A stretch of DNA of 64,000 nucleotides from [Eubacterium] yurii (lineage in GTDB: Bacteria; Bacillota; Clostridia; Peptostreptococcales; Filifactoraceae). Shown one piece after another: positions 18,015 to 28,800 of the stretch (its first letter is position 1; each line of letters begins with the position of its first letter). The stretch spans positions 1 to 64,000 of the forward strand of contig FUZS01000015.1 of assembly GCA_900167215.1 (NCBI GenBank). The letters are read 5' to 3'. The translations under genes and the position numbers were made by a program. The notes beneath the pieces were generated by a model. That model had not been told where the DNA came from, did not search any database, and was given only the letters and a program-made list of their open reading frames with translations.

Positions 18015-18569
18015 ATGAATTACGTATTTTTATTATTGATTCCACTTGGATTAATTCTACTAATTATCTGCATTAAAAATATAATACGTTTAGCTAACGC
18101 TCAAATGCTGTATGAAATGTCATGTGCAGACAGAGAGGGTGTATTTCGACTTGACAGCAGGGGACAGTACAGTATATGGCTTAGCGGTAAACAGTTAATA
18201 AAGTCACCGATAGGAGAATTTGGTATAGAAATTATAAATCAAAAGACAAGGAAGAATATTCCTTTAATATCAAATATTTTTAGAACAAGTGTAAGTGCTT
18301 CTAAAATAGCAAGGGTGGAACTGTATTATTTTGAGGCGGAAGCAGGAACCTACATTATTTCAATGAATGATGAGGTAGATATTAGAGATAAAATTAGTTC
18401 ATTTCTTGTAAATACTATAATCAAATCTCCTGTCGATTACAGTTTATTTTCTATCCAAGTTCGTGAGCACTTTTCAACAGTTATCTTAATACTATATATT
18501 TGGGGCATAATCTTAAGCTCTTTTATGATAGTTGGAGGTATTGTGCTTACTTTAACTTTAAAACAATAA
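18015..18569 (+). CDS. Hypothetical membrane protein, 184 aa
   Basis: The ATG at 18015 is preferred over an upstream TTG (18003) because the TTGGAG sequence there serves as ribosome site. There is one N-terminal helix (about 3-25) and a C-terminal helix pair (about 154-182), with a soluble middle domain of alternating strands (F-R-L-D-S-R-G-Q-Y-S-I-W-L-S-G). The layout is of a small membrane-anchored beta domain. No family recognised. It lies among other single small genes and has no obvious operon partner. Confidence 0.65.
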   Translation: MNYVFLLLIPLGLILLIICIKNIIRLANAQMLYEMSCADREGVFRLDSRGQYSIWLSGKQLIKSPIGEFGIEIINQKTRKNIPLISNIFRTSVSASKIARVELYYFEAEAGTYIISMNDEVDIRDKISSFLVNTIIKSPVDYSLFSIQVREHFSTVILILYIWGIILSSFMIVGGIVLTLTLKQ

Positions 18570-18717
18570 GCTTATTGATAAAACTTGTAATATCTATGAG
18601 AAAGGGAAGAATTAATATTGTGAAATTGATAATATAAAAATCACTATAAATTCATATAGTTATACGATTATAAACACATATATTATCAAGTAGATGGCTA
18701 AAGGAGATAAAATATTT

Positions 18718-19332
18718 ATGGAAAATAGACCTGAGTTTACCCAAATTAAATCGTTTGATGAATTTAATAAGTTCTATTGGTATCGTGAAGAGCTTTCACA
18801 AATATGTAAATCATTGGGATTGGAGTATAGAGGTACTAAGCAGGAGCTAAATCATATAATAAAGCAGTATTTCAGTGGAAATAAAATAGAAAAATCTTCA
18901 AAAAAAACTAAGAGAAAACAAGTAGATGTAATTACTATAGAAACTCCACTACTTGAATGTGCTTTTTCTTTCAATCAAAAGTTTAGAGAGTATTTTTCAT
19001 CTTTAACAGGTATTTCACCTTTTAAATTTACTGCTGATATGGCTACAGCATGGAGAAAGGTAAAAAGTGAAAAGGATGAGGACTTTACAATTCAAGATAT
19101 GCTCAAGGTATATTATGGAGAGTCAGATTATGCAAAGTATGATAATTCTGTTTGCCAATGGAATCAATTTCTAAAAGACTTTTGCTCTGATGAAAAAAGT
19201 CAAGACTATGCTAATAAATTAAAAGTTGCATCAATACTTTGGAAGGAAGTTCGTGATTCAGCAGGAGAAAAAACATATTCAAAAAAACTCTTCAAAATTT
19301 ATGCTGATAAAATATCAGAATACAGAAAATAA
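18718..19332 (+). CDS. SAP domain / DUF6434-like protein
   Basis: 204 residues from the ATG at 18718, which has AAAGGAG at 18700-18706. The N-terminal 50 residues form a SAP-like helix-turn-helix (L-S-Q-I-C-K-S-L-G-L-E-Y-R-G-T-K-Q-E-L), a motif associated with nucleic-acid binding. The rest, starting E-T-P-L-L-E-C-A-F-S-F-N and continuing P-F-K-F-T-A-D-M-A-T-A-W-R-K-V, is a conserved cytosolic domain found after SAP domains in Firmicutes (DUF6434-type). Function unknown; DNA binding is inferred from the SAP-like part only. Confidence 0.75.
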   Translation: MENRPEFTQIKSFDEFNKFYWYREELSQICKSLGLEYRGTKQELNHIIKQYFSGNKIEKSSKKTKRKQVDVITIETPLLECAFSFNQKFREYFSSLTGISPFKFTADMATAWRKVKSEKDEDFTIQDMLKVYYGESDYAKYDNSVCQWNQFLKDFCSDEKSQDYANKLKVASILWKEVRDSAGEKTYSKKLFKIYADKISEYRK

Positions 19333-19507
19333 ACTTTCTTTATTTGTTACTTTTATTTGAAAAATTATAATTTAAGATGTTCAAAAAAATTCTATATAAT
19401 TTTACTATTGTTATATAATACTTGTAGTAAAAACAGAAAAAATTGCTAAAGTTCTAAGAAAGTTTGGTATTATAAAGATTTACTCTGTTTCAAAGGAGAA
19501 TGTCAAA

Positions 19508-19783
19508 ATGGTTTATGTATATTTGATGGATAACAAAAAGGCTCTAAGTTTAGATATAGTGAAAAAGCATGTTGAATATTTAAAAAAGTTGGATGAATTG
19601 GGAAAGCTGATATTATGTGGACCTTTTACAGATTATGAGGGTGGAATGGTAATATTGTAATGTAGTAATATAGAAGAAGCAAGAGCAATTTCAGAGACTG
19701 ATCCTTTTATTGAGGAGGGATATAAGACGTATGAGCTACGCACTTTGAGTATTGCAAATAAGGATAATAATTATGGACTTTAA
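19508..19783 (+). pseudogene. YciI-like gene interrupted by an in-frame stop
   Basis: The frame from the ATG at 19508 encodes a YciI/YCII-type protein (dimeric alpha-beta barrel). It shows H-V-E-Y-L-K-K-L-D-E-L-G-K-L and G-P-F near residue 38, then E-E-A-R-A-I-S-E-T-D-P-F and a final beta strand. Codon 51 is TAA (19658-19660), exactly between two halves that are both still in frame and both match the family. A single substitution explains the break. A ribosome site (AAAGGAG) is still present. A sequencing error is the alternative. Confidence 0.7.
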
Positions 19784-20195
19784 AAAGGGATAGAAAATTG
19801 TCATTTTTTAAAAAATTTAAGTCTATCTCCAAAGATAAATTTAATATTATATGGTATAAAAACTTCTATTGTATGAAGTAATAGAATTAAGAAGAACATA
19901 TAATCTATAGATTAGTAGAAGGTGTTTTGCCTAATTTTGAAAAGGATATACTAGATAGGATAATAAAAAAACATATAATAGCAAATGAAAAAAGTGAGCG
20001 AGGAATATAAATGTTGAAAAAGATATTAAAAATGTTATAATGTTGGTAAATATACAAAGTCGTAAATTTTAAATTGAAGTTGTCTTGGTAGGTACTTGTT
20101 TAATAGTATTACCTTTTTCAAACTCAAATCCGGATAATAGGATGATAGTGACTTGGTAAGATAATTAATTGTTATACCATAGGTAGGAGGGAGCC
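19784..20195. other. Gap with decayed coding-like DNA
   Basis: Short open stretches in different frames (for example a 30-codon run ending at about 20010, read V-L-P-N-F-E-K-D-I-L-D-R-I-I-K-K) look like a gene that has lost its frame. Nothing complete is present. Confidence 0.3.
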
Positions 20196-20423
20196 ATGAA
20201 TAATACACATAAGAAAAAAATAATCACCACAATCTTTTTTACCTTGGGAGGAATTGTATATTATCTTATATATTTTGGAGTTCTAATTTATTTCATAGAC
20301 GGAATATTAAAGTATGTGCTTGGAATAGTGCCAATCATATTTGTGGCGCTTTTTATATATGTTTGCATAGAACGTATTAAGGAAATTCAAGGAGGAGAAG
20401 AGGATGATCTTAGTCAATACTGA
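20196..20423 (+). CDS. Small two-helix membrane protein
   Basis: 75 residues with two membrane helices (about 8-32 and 37-57) and an acidic C-terminal tail. It has a good GGAGGGAG ribosome site and overlaps the following YbjQ-family gene by 20 bp, so translation of the pair is coupled. Not assigned to a named family; the pairing with YbjQ is the only clue. Confidence 0.65.
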   Translation: MNNTHKKKIITTIFFTLGGIVYYLIYFGVLIYFIDGILKYVLGIVPIIFVALFIYVCIERIKEIQGGEEDDLSQY

Positions 20424-20715
20424 TTATATTAGTGGAAAAGAGCTTGAAATGCTTGGTCTTGTTAAAGGTAGTACGATTCAATCAAAGAATATAGGTAAAG
20501 ATATTACTCAGAGCTTAAAGACAATTATTGGTGGTGAATTAACAGCATATAATGAAATGATGAACGATGCAAGGGCACTTGCAACAAAGCGTATGGTAGA
20601 AGAAGCTGAACAGTTAGGAGCAGACGCTGTTGTAAATATCAGATATGCATCTTCGTCAGTTATGCAGGGTGCGGCAGAAGTTATTGCCTATGGTACAGCG
20701 GTCAGGATTCTATAA
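20404..20715 (+). CDS. YbjQ family (UPF0145) protein
   Basis: 103 residues covering the whole YbjQ fold. It starts M-I-L-V-N-T-D-Y-I-S-G, has the characteristic G-G-E-L-T-A-Y-N-E-M-M-N-D-A-R block (residues 49-63), then A-D-A-V-V-N-I-R-Y and A-Y-G-T-A-V. The family forms pentamers and is often labelled heavy-metal binding, but its role is not established. A GGAGGAG site lies upstream inside the preceding gene. No terminator seen after it. Confidence 0.88.
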   Translation: MILVNTDYISGKELEMLGLVKGSTIQSKNIGKDITQSLKTIIGGELTAYNEMMNDARALATKRMVEEAEQLGADAVVNIRYASSSVMQGAAEVIAYGTAVRIL

Positions 20716-21025
20716 ATTTTAATCTTTAAAATTCCTGTTTGCAGATGTCAAAAGATAAAATAAAAAGACATAAAGAAAAACATTGGTAACTTATACTAAT
20801 ATTTAATATGATAATAGAGAAATTCATTTTTATACTTTTTTAATTTAAGTGTTAATGAAAGACAATCAAAGAAATATTTTTCTATTAATCAAATGTATAT
20901 AGTATTAAAGTATGAAATCAATTTAGCTAAACAAAAGACAATTTATATAATTAATATGAGGGAGTAAAGGCAAATAGCTGATGCTTCCTTTTTTAATGCA
21001 GATAGCAAATTTATAAAAAATCTAA
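20716..21025. other. Gene-free gap before the IS remnant
   Basis: AT-rich; no ORF, hairpin terminator or repeat copy could be recognised. Confidence 0.4.
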
Positions 21026-21083
21026 TACTAAAAACCCTTTGAAAAGCCAATTATCTATGGTATAACAAAAAAGGGTGATAAAA

Positions 21084-21575
21084 ATGAGTATAAAGTACGA
21101 AATCGAAAAAGAAAAATTAGAAGAAATAAGACAAGAAAGAAGCAAAACGAATAATAAAAAAGAAGATAGAAGATTATATGTAATAGAGTTAAGAATATTA
21201 GGATATACAAATGAAGAAATAGTAGAAAAAACAGATGTAAATCCAAGAACAATACTAAGGTGGATAAAATCATATATAGAAAACGGAGTACAAGGAATAC
21301 TAAACAAAAAAAGACAAAGTAATCACAGAAATCTGACATATGAAGAAGAAGAAAAACTACTTGAAGAATTCATAAAGCAAGCAAACAGTGGACAGATGAC
21401 AGATGTAAAGCAGTTAAAAGAAGAATATATAAAGATGGTAGGGCATAGTATAGGAGGAAGCCAAATATACAGATTATTAAAAAGACATGGATATAAAAAA
21501 GTAATGCCAAGAAGCAGACATCCTAAAAAAGTAAATCAAGAGATAATAGAAACCTCAAAAAAATTAACTCAATAG
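21084..21575 (+). CDS. IS630 transposase, N-terminal part (orfA)
   Basis: From ATG 21084 (AAGGG upstream; GTG 21075 is an alternative) 163 residues. They include a charged N-terminus, the first helix-turn-helix (E-L-R-I-L-G-Y-T-N-E-E-I-V-E-K-T), the R-T-I-L-R-W-I recognition helix and a second DNA-binding domain (S-Q-I-Y-R-L-L-K-R-H-G-Y), ending in K-K-L-T-Q. The DDE domain is in the -1 frame downstream. An A-AAA-AAA heptamer at 21557-21563 sits in the correct register for -1 slippage just before the stop. Confidence 0.8.
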   Translation: MSIKYEIEKEKLEEIRQERSKTNNKKEDRRLYVIELRILGYTNEEIVEKTDVNPRTILRWIKSYIENGVQGILNKKRQSNHRNLTYEEEEKLLEEFIKQANSGQMTDVKQLKEEYIKMVGHSIGGSQIYRLLKRHGYKKVMPRSRHPKKVNQEIIETSKKLTQ

Positions 21576-21820
21576 CAAAGAGACTAAGAAGCGTTTACTC
21601 GGATAAAATAATAAGAATAATGTTTCAAGATGAAGCAGGATTTGGAAGGATAAGCAAACCAAAGTATTGTTGGTGCACAAAGGAAGTAAGACCGGAGGTA
21701 CCATGTCATCACATAAGAGAATATAAATATGCATATGGATCTGTAGAGCCATTAAGCAAAGAAAAGTTCTTTTTAGTATTATCACAATGTGATACAGTAA
21801 ATATGAATGTGGAAGTGTAA
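21576..21820 (+). pseudogene. IS630 transposase, DDE-domain fragment (orfB, truncated)
   Basis: Read in the -1 frame, the coding sequence continues L-R-S-V-Y-S-D-K-I-I-R-I-M-F-Q-D-E-A-G-F-G-R, the first catalytic aspartate block of IS630. It goes on through K-P-K-Y-C-W-C to C-D-T-V-N-M-N-V and then stops. The second Asp and the Glu of the DDE triad are missing, so any fusion product would be inactive. An ATG at 21620 is internal and probably not used. Confidence 0.7.
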
Positions 21821-21826
21821 AAAGTT

Positions 21827-22020
21827 TTGTGTATAGCCTTTCCTTCCTATGGTAAAACTACACGAATAATTATCCAAGAAGAATGTTTGGTGGAAAAAGT
21901 GCTAATCAAGTACACTTAGAGCACAGGGTAATGGAGCAATAATGCCATTTATAACTTTTTTTATTTTTTATGACACTTACTATTGCAATTTACGGATATG
22001 GCGGAAAAATAAAATAAATC
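21827..22020. other. Gap between IS remnant and the rpoB promoter
   Basis: No gene and no recognisable right end of the insertion sequence. Confidence 0.4.
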
Positions 22021-22049
22021 TTGACATTGAGTGCTAATTGATGTAAAAT
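22021..22049 (+). promoter_or_regulatory. Consensus sigma-A promoter of rpoBC
   Basis: Perfect TTGACA at 22021-22026, a 17-nt spacer and TAAAAT at 22044-22049. It predicts a leader of about 115 nt before rpoB. Confidence 0.8.
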
Positions 22050-22065
22050 ATATCGGATATAAAAC

Positions 22066-22120
22066 TATAGGGCTTGTTGTCCTATAAAATATATAATAAC
22101 ATATATATTTTATGTTTTTT
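22066..22120 (+). promoter_or_regulatory. rpoB leader with two hairpins, possible attenuator
   Basis: Hairpin 1 is TATAGG (22066-22071) with CCTATA (22081-22086). Hairpin 2 is an 11-bp A/T-only stem, ATAAAATATAT (22084-22094) with ATATATTTTAT (22103-22113), followed by G and six T. The two stems share three bases. The second looks like a weak terminator placed inside the leader. Confidence 0.35.
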
Positions 22121-22170
22121 CGTTGTTTTTCATAAAATCATTTCATAAACTTTAAAGAGGTGAATCCTTA

Positions 22171-25100
22171 ATGCAACATCCACATCCCGTGAAAATTGGA
22201 AGAAGAACAAGGATGAGTTTTTCTAAAATACCTTCTGTTGCGCAGCTTCCAAATCTTATAGAACTTCAGGTTGATTCTTACAAGTGGTTTATACAAGAGG
22301 GACTCAGGGAAGTATTTGAAGAGATATTCCCAATAGAAAACTATTCAGGTAGCGTCAAATTGGAGTTTCTCGATTATATTATCGAAGATATTCCTAAATA
22401 TACAATTGAAGAATCTAAAGAGAGAGACGTTACTTATGCCACTCCTATTAAGATTAGGGTAAGACTAACTGTCAAGGACGAGGACGGAACGGAAATTGTA
22501 AAAAATGAAAATGCTGAGCCGGTTTTTTTGGGCGATTTTCCTCTGATGACTGACAGCGGAACATTCATAATAAACGGTGCAGAAAGAGTAATAGTCAGCC
22601 AAATCGTGCGTTCTCCGGGAGTGTACTATGCTCAGGAAATGGACAAGACAGGTAACAGACTTATATCGTCAACTGTCATACCTAACAGAGGAGCATGGCT
22701 TGAATATGAGACTGACTCAAGTGATATAGTTAGTGTCAGAATAGACAGAAACAGAAAACAACCTATCACTGTTTTACTTAGAGCGCTCGGCTACAGCAGT
22801 GATGAAGAGATAAAAGATTTGTTGATGGAAGAAGAGCTTATACTTCCTACATTGCAAAAAGACGCTACTAAAAATAAAGACGAAGCGTTGATAGACATAT
22901 ATAGAAAATTAAGACCGGGCGAACCTCCTACTATTGAAAGTGCAACTCAATTAATCAATATGATGTTTTTTGAGCATAAGAGATATGATCTTGCTAAGGT
23001 AGGAAGGTATAAATACAATAAAAAATTGGCTTTATCAAACAGAATTACAGGAAAACACCTTGCTGAAGACGTGGTAGACCAGTCAACAGGAGAGGTTCTA
23101 TTTGAAAAAGGTCACAGACTTACTGAACAAGATGCCATAGCGGTTGACAATACCGGTCTAAGTCATGTATTGATTGAGATAAGAGAAGGTATCAATGAAG
23201 GTAAGATAATAAAAGTAATAGGAAATACTTTTGTAGATATAAAAGCACATATAGATTTTGATATAAGTGATTTAAAATTTAACGATAAAGTAAAATATAG
23301 CGTATTAAGAGAAATATTGGACAGCTGTGAAACTGAAGAAGAGATAAGAAAACAACTAAAGTTAAGAAGAAATGAACTTTATCCTAAACATATAACTCTT
23401 GAAGATATAATTGCGTCTATAAGTTATCAGTTCAACCTTCTCCATGGTGTAGGCAATGTCGACGACATAGACCACCTTGGAAACAGAAGAATAAGAACTG
23501 TAGGTGAGCTTTTGCAAAATCAGTTTAGGATAGGTATGGCAAGGATGGAAAGAGTAATCAGAGAAAGAATGACTACTCAAGATGTGCTTGAAATGACACC
23601 TAATAACCTTATAAACATAAGACCTGTTACATCAGCGATTAGAGAGTTCTTCGGTTCTTCTCAGTTGTCTCAATTCATGGATCAGACCAATCCTCTTTCA
23701 GAGCTTACAAATAAGAGGAGACTTTCAGCTCTTGGTCCGGGGGGACTTTCAAGAGAGAGAGCCGGATTTGAGGTCAGGGACGTTCACTATACTCACTATG
23801 GAAGAATGTGTCCTATAGAGACGCCGGAAGGTCCGAATATAGGTCTTATCAACTCACTCTCAGTATATGCGAAGATAAATGAATATGGATTTATTGAATC
23901 TCCATACAGAAGAGTTGACAAGGAAAATAAGAAAGTTACGGATATAATAGATTATTTGTCTGCAGACGAAGAAGATAAGTATATAAGAGTGCAAGCAAAC
24001 GAACCAATAGGAGAAGACGGATGGTTCAAGAATAAGAAGGTTGCTTGTAGAGTAGAAAAGGGTGCGTTGGAGCTTGTAGACGCAGACCTGGTTGACTATG
24101 TTGACGTGTCGCCGATGCAGGTGGTTTCTGTTGCGACTGCCATGATTCCATTCCTGGAAAATGATGATGCCAACAGAGCCTTGATGGGGTCAAACATGCA
24201 ACGTCAGGCTGTGCCGCTTGTAAGAAGAGAAGCGCCTATAATAGGAACATCTATAGAGTATAGAGCAGCAAAGGACTCCGGTGCTGTTGTAGTTGCAAAA
24301 AATGACGGTGTCGTAGATAAGGTATCAGCTGATGAAATATTGATTAGACGTGATTCTGACGGAAAAATAGATAGATATAGACTGCTGAAGTTCAAACGTT
24401 CAAACAGCGGTACTTGTGTAAATCAGACTCCGCTTGTAGATAAGGGTGATGTACTAAAAGCAGGAGATGTTATAGCTGACGGACCTGCTACTGAACTTGG
24501 CGAGATAGCACTTGGTAGGAACTCGCTGATAGCTTTCATGACATGGGACGGCTACAACTACGAAGATGCCATCTTGATAAATGAGAGATTGGTAAAAGAA
24601 GACAGATTATCATCAATTCACATAGAAGAATATGATTCAGAAGCAAGAGATACTAAACTTGGGCCTGAAATTATCACAAGGGATATACCAAATGTCGGTG
24701 CCGATGCGATAAAAGACTTGGACGAAAACGGAGTAATCAGAATAGGTGCTGAAGTAAAATCCGGAGACATCCTCGTTGGCAAGGTATCTCCAAAGGGAGA
24801 AACTGACACTACGCCTGAAGAAAGATTGCTTAGAGCAATATTCGGTGAAAAGGCAAGAGATGTAAAGGATACTTCGCTTAGAGTACCGCATGGTGAATCA
24901 GGAATAATAGTTGACGTAAAAGAGTTTACAAGAGATAACTGCGATGAGCTTTCTCCTGGCGTAAACAGAATGGTAAGAGTATATATTGCCAAGAAGAGAA
25001 AGATACAGGTCGGAGATAAGATGGCTGGTCGTCATGGAAATAAGGGTGTTATCTCAAGGGTACTGCCTGAGGAAGATATGCCGTTCTTACCTGACGGTAC

Positions 25101-25869
25101 ACCGCTTGAAATAGTGCTTAACCCGCTTGGCGTTCCTTCGAGAATGAACATCGGACAGGTGCTTGAAGTCCATCTTGGTCTTGCTGCAAAAGCCTTAGGC
25201 TGGCACGTAGCTACACCTGTATTTGACGGAGCGATAGAAGAAGATATATTTAATGCTCTTAAATTGGCAGGATATCCTGAGAGCGGTAAGTTGATGTTGC
25301 GTGACGGAAGAACCGGAGAATATTTCGACAACCCTGTTACAGTAGGATATATGTATATGTTGAAACTGCATCACCTTGTTGACGATAAGATACATGCTCG
25401 TTCGACAGGACCTTACTCTATGGTTACACAACAACCTCTTGGAGGTAAAGCGCAGTTCGGTGGGCAAAGATTTGGAGAGATGGAAGTTTGGGCATTGGAA
25501 GCTTACGGTGCAGCTCACACTCTTCAAGAAATATTGACAGTAAAATCAGATGATGTCGTAGGTAGAGTTAAGACATACGAAGCTATAGTTAAAGGCGATA
25601 ATGTACCTGAACCGGGTATACCGGAGTCATTCAAAGTCTTGATTAAGGAACTTCAGTCACTTTCTCTTGATGTAAAAGTGCTTACTGAAACTGATGAAGA
25701 GATAAAGGTGGATGAAGATACAGAATCTAATTTGGAAAATATAGGTGAAGAAGTAATCTATGTTGAAGGCGAAGACGAGATGATTAACGAAACATTTGAA
25801 GATGATGAGGACAGCGACGATATAGATGAAGAAAACTTTGAATTGGATGATGAAGATTTTGAATTTTAG
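22171..25869 (+). CDS. rpoB: DNA-directed RNA polymerase beta subunit
   Basis: 1232 residues, full length. All main blocks are present: G-A-E-R-V-I-V-S-Q near residue 136, the rifampicin-pocket region [11 protein letters not shown] around 495-520, [10 protein letters not shown], and [13 protein letters not shown]. The residue equivalent to E. coli His526 is Asn514 (codon AAT at 23710). The C-terminus carries an acidic extension of about 55 residues, almost all D/E, beyond the usual end. AAAGAGGTG precedes the ATG. rpoC follows after 21 bp. The normal upstream neighbours rplJ-rplL are missing; an IS630 remnant is there instead. Confidence 0.98.
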   Translation: MQHPHPVKIGRRTRMSFSKIPSVAQLPNLIELQVDSYKWFIQEGLREVFEEIFPIENYSGSVKLEFLDYIIEDIPKYTIEESKERDVTYATPIKIRVRLTVKDEDGTEIVKNENAEPVFLGDFPLMTDSGTFIINGAERVIVSQIVRSPGVYYAQEMDKTGNRLISSTVIPNRGAWLEYETDSSDIVSVRIDRNRKQPITVLLRALGYSSDEEIKDLLMEEELILPTLQKDATKNKDEALIDIYRKLRPGEPPTIESATQLINMMFFEHKRYDLAKVGRYKYNKKLALSNRITGKHLAEDVVDQSTGEVLFEKGHRLTEQDAIAVDNTGLSHVLIEIREGINEGKIIKVIGNTFVDIKAHIDFDISDLKFNDKVKYSVLREILDSCETEEEIRKQLKLRRNELYPKHITLEDIIASISYQFNLLHGVGNVDDIDHLGNRRIRTVGELLQNQFRIGMARMERVIRERMTTQDVLEMTPNNLINIRPVTSAIREFFGSSQLSQFMDQTNPLSELTNKRRLSALGPGGLSRERAGFEVRDVHYTHYGRMCPIETPEGPNIGLINSLSVYAKINEYGFIESPYRRVDKENKKVTDIIDYLSADEEDKYIRVQANEPIGEDGWFKNKKVACRVEKGALELVDADLVDYVDVSPMQVVSVATAMIPFLENDDANRALMGSNMQRQAVPLVRREAPIIGTSIEYRAAKDSGAVVVAKNDGVVDKVSADEILIRRDSDGKIDRYRLLKFKRSNSGTCVNQTPLVDKGDVLKAGDVIADGPATELGEIALGRNSLIAFMTWDGYNYEDAILINERLVKEDRLSSIHIEEYDSEARDTKLGPEIITRDIPNVGADAIKDLDENGVIRIGAEVKSGDILVGKVSPKGETDTTPEERLLRAIFGEKARDVKDTSLRVPHGESGIIVDVKEFTRDNCDELSPGVNRMVRVYIAKKRKIQVGDKMAGRHGNKGVISRVLPEEDMPFLPDGTPLEIVLNPLGVPSRMNIGQVLEVHLGLAAKALGWHVATPVFDGAIEEDIFNALKLAGYPESGKLMLRDGRTGEYFDNPVTVGYMYMLKLHHLVDDKIHARSTGPYSMVTQQPLGGKAQFGGQRFGEMEVWALEAYGAAHTLQEILTVKSDDVVGRVKTYEAIVKGDNVPEPGIPESFKVLIKELQSLSLDVKVLTETDEEIKVDEDTESNLENIGEEVIYVEGEDEMINETFEDDEDSDDIDEENFELDDEDFEF

Positions 25870-25890
25870 GTCGATTAAGGAGGGACTTTC

Positions 25891-28800
25891 TTGTTTGAAT
25901 TAAATAACTTTGAGTCAATACAAATTGCACTTGCGTCTCCCGAGAAAATTTTAGAGTGGTCTAAGGGCGAGGTAAAAAAGCCGGAAACCATTAATTATAG
26001 AACATTAAAGCCTGAAAAAGACGGACTTTTTTGCGAAAAAATATTTGGACCGACAAAAGATTATGAATGTAATTGTGGAAAATATAGAAAAGATAAGCTT
26101 AAACACAGAGGAGTAATATGTGATAAATGTGGAGTTGAAGTAACCAGCTCTAAAGTAAGACGTGAGAGAATGGGACACATCAAGCTTGCAGCTCCTGTAT
26201 CGCATATATGGTATTTCAAGGGAGTGCCTTCAAGGATGGGTATACTCCTTGATATATCGCCTAAAGAATTGGAAAAGGTGTTGTATTTTGCCTCATATAT
26301 AGTGCTTGATGCAGGTGAAACAAACCTTTTGGAAAAACAGATACTGACAGAAAAAGAATATAAGGATGCTATCGAGACTTTCGGATACGGATCATTCAAT
26401 GCAATGATGGGAGCTGAAGCAGTCAAAGTATTGCTTTCAAGGGTAGATTTGGATGCATTGTCGCAAGAACTTAAGGCAAAGTTCAAAGACTCTACAGGAC
26501 AAAAGAGAATTAAACTTGTCAGAAGACTTGACATAGTTGAATCTTTTAGAAAATCAGGCAACAATCCTACTTGGATGATACTTGATGTAATTCCTGTTAT
26601 ACCTCCTGATTTGAGACCTATGGTACAACTTGACGGAGGAAGATTTGCAACATCTGACTTGAATGACCTATATAGAAGAGTAATCAACAGAAACAACAGA
26701 TTGCAAAGACTTTTGGAATTAGGTGCACCTGACATAATAGTAAGAAATGAAAAAAGAATGTTGCAAGAGTCTGTAGATGCACTTATTGACAACGGCAGAA
26801 GGGGTAAACCTGTAGCCGGACCCGGTAACAGACCTTTGAAATCTCTCACTGACATGCTTAAGGGTAAACAAGGTAGATTTAGACAAAACTTGCTTGGAAA
26901 GAGGGTTGACTACTCAGGACGTTCAGTTATAGTTGTAGGACCTACTCTTAAATTCAACCAGTGCGGTCTGCCTAAGAAAATGGCGCTTGAGCTTTTCAAA
27001 CCTTTTGTGATGAATGAACTTGTAAAAAGAGGCTTTGCACATAACGTAAAGGCTGCAAAGAAAAAAGTAGAGAAACTTGATAAAGAAGTATGGCCAATAT
27101 TGGAAGATGTAATCAAGGGTCATCCTGTAATGCTAAACCGTGCTCCGACTCTACACAGACTTGGTATTCAGGCCTTTGAGCCGGTATTGGTTGACGGAAA
27201 GGCTATAAAACTGCATCCACTTGTTTGTACAGCATACAATGCCGACTTTGACGGTGACCAAATGGCTGTTCACGTTCCGCTTTCAGTGGAATCTCAATAC
27301 GAATGCAGATCCTTGATGTTATCAACAAATAACATACTTGCCCCAAAAGATGGTCTTCCTATTACAACTCCTACTCAAGATATGATACTTGGAACTTACT
27401 ACCTGACTCTTGATGAAGAGGGGGTAAAGGGAGAAGGAAGTGTATATAAAGATTTTGACGAGATGATACTTGCCTATGAAAATGGAGAGGTAAATCTTCA
27501 CGCGAGAGTAAAGGTAAAGGTTAAGAAAAATCCTCAAGATGAGGGAAGACTTGTAGAAAGTACAGTTGGTAGATTTATATTCAACAACAGCATACCTCAG
27601 GACTTGGGATATGTTGACAGAACTATAGATCCATACTCATTGGAAGTTGATTTTGTCCTTGACAAGAAGCAAATCGGTGTGGTAATAGATAAGTGCTATA
27701 GAAAACACGGAAATGAACTTACTTCTATAATGCTTGACAATATAAAAAATATGGGTTATAAATACTCTACAAAATCAGCTATTTCAGTTTCTGTTGCAGA
27801 TATGGAAATTCCTGATGAGAAGTATGAATTGATAGAAAATACTGAAAAACTCATAGAAAAATACGAAAAGAATTTTAGGCGTGGTCTGATGTCTGACGAA
27901 GAAAGATATGAAAAAGTAATTGAAGCCTGGGCAAAGACAACTGATGATGTAACTAACGTCTTGATGGCAAAATTGGGACGCCTAAACAACATCAATATAA
28001 TGGCTCAATCCGGTGCCAGAGGTTCGAAGAACCAAATTAAACAGCTTGCCGGTATGAGAGGTTTGATGGCGAATGCATCAGGTAAAACTGTCGAAATTCC
28101 GGTTAAATCAAACTTCAGAGAAGGTCTTTCAGTATTGGAATACTTTACTTCATCACATGGTGCAAGAAAAGGTCTTGCCGATACAGCCCTTAGAACTGCA
28201 GACTCAGGATACTTGACAAGAAGATTGGTTGACGTATCACAAGATGTAATAATAAATGAAGAAGACTGTGGAACTACTGACGGTATTGAAGTATCAGCAT
28301 TTGTGGACGGTAGTGAAGAAATCGAAAAACTATATGACAGAATAGTGGGCAGATATGCTCTCTTGGATATTATAAATCCGCAAGACGACAGTATAGTGGT
28401 ACAAGCCGGTGAGATGATAGTTGAACCTTTGGCAGAAAAAATTGTTGAACTTGGAATAGAAAAAGTTTGGATAAGAACTCCAATGGATTGCAAGTCAAAA
28501 CAAGGTATATGTGCGAAATGCTATGGTAGAAACCTTGCGACAGGAAACAAAGCTCCTATAGGAGAATCTGTAGGTATAATAGCAGCTCAATCAATAGGGG
28601 AGCCGGGAACTCAGCTTACAATGAGAACCTTCCATACAGGTGGGGTTGCCGGTGGAGACATCACACAAGGTCTTCCGAGAGTTGAGGAGCTCTTCGAGGC
28701 GAGAAAGCCGAAGGGGCTCGCAGTAATTACGGAAGTTGCCGGGGTTGTTACTCTTGAAGAAGTGGGAAGAAAGAAAGAAGCTGTAGTAATTGACGATAAT

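Larger units (their letters stand above)
21026..21826 (+). mobile_element. IS630-family insertion sequence, 3' truncated
   Basis: The left end TACTAAAAACCCTTTGAAAA (21026) is followed 50 bp later by a transposase gene in two frames. The coding part stops after the first acidic residue of the DDE core, and no matching right end was found before rpoB. The element is therefore a remnant. The left terminus agrees with the right terminus of family A repeats in 18 of 23 positions. Confidence 0.7.

Noticed and set aside
21011-21339. Hydrophobic minus-strand open frames opposite the IS630 transposase
   Set aside because: Their composition is the reverse of an A-rich coding strand; no start site or family match.
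22029-22037. GAGTGCTAA in the rpoB promoter, identical to half of the CIRCE heat-shock operator
   Set aside because: The matching left half TTAGCACTC is absent at the proper distance, so it is probably chance.
26061-26855. 264-codon open frame on the minus strand inside rpoC, and similar antisense frames in rpoB, miaB, mutS and the etf genes
   Set aside because: They lie opposite strongly conserved genes, have no ribosome sites and encode no recognisable domains; they are frame shadows.
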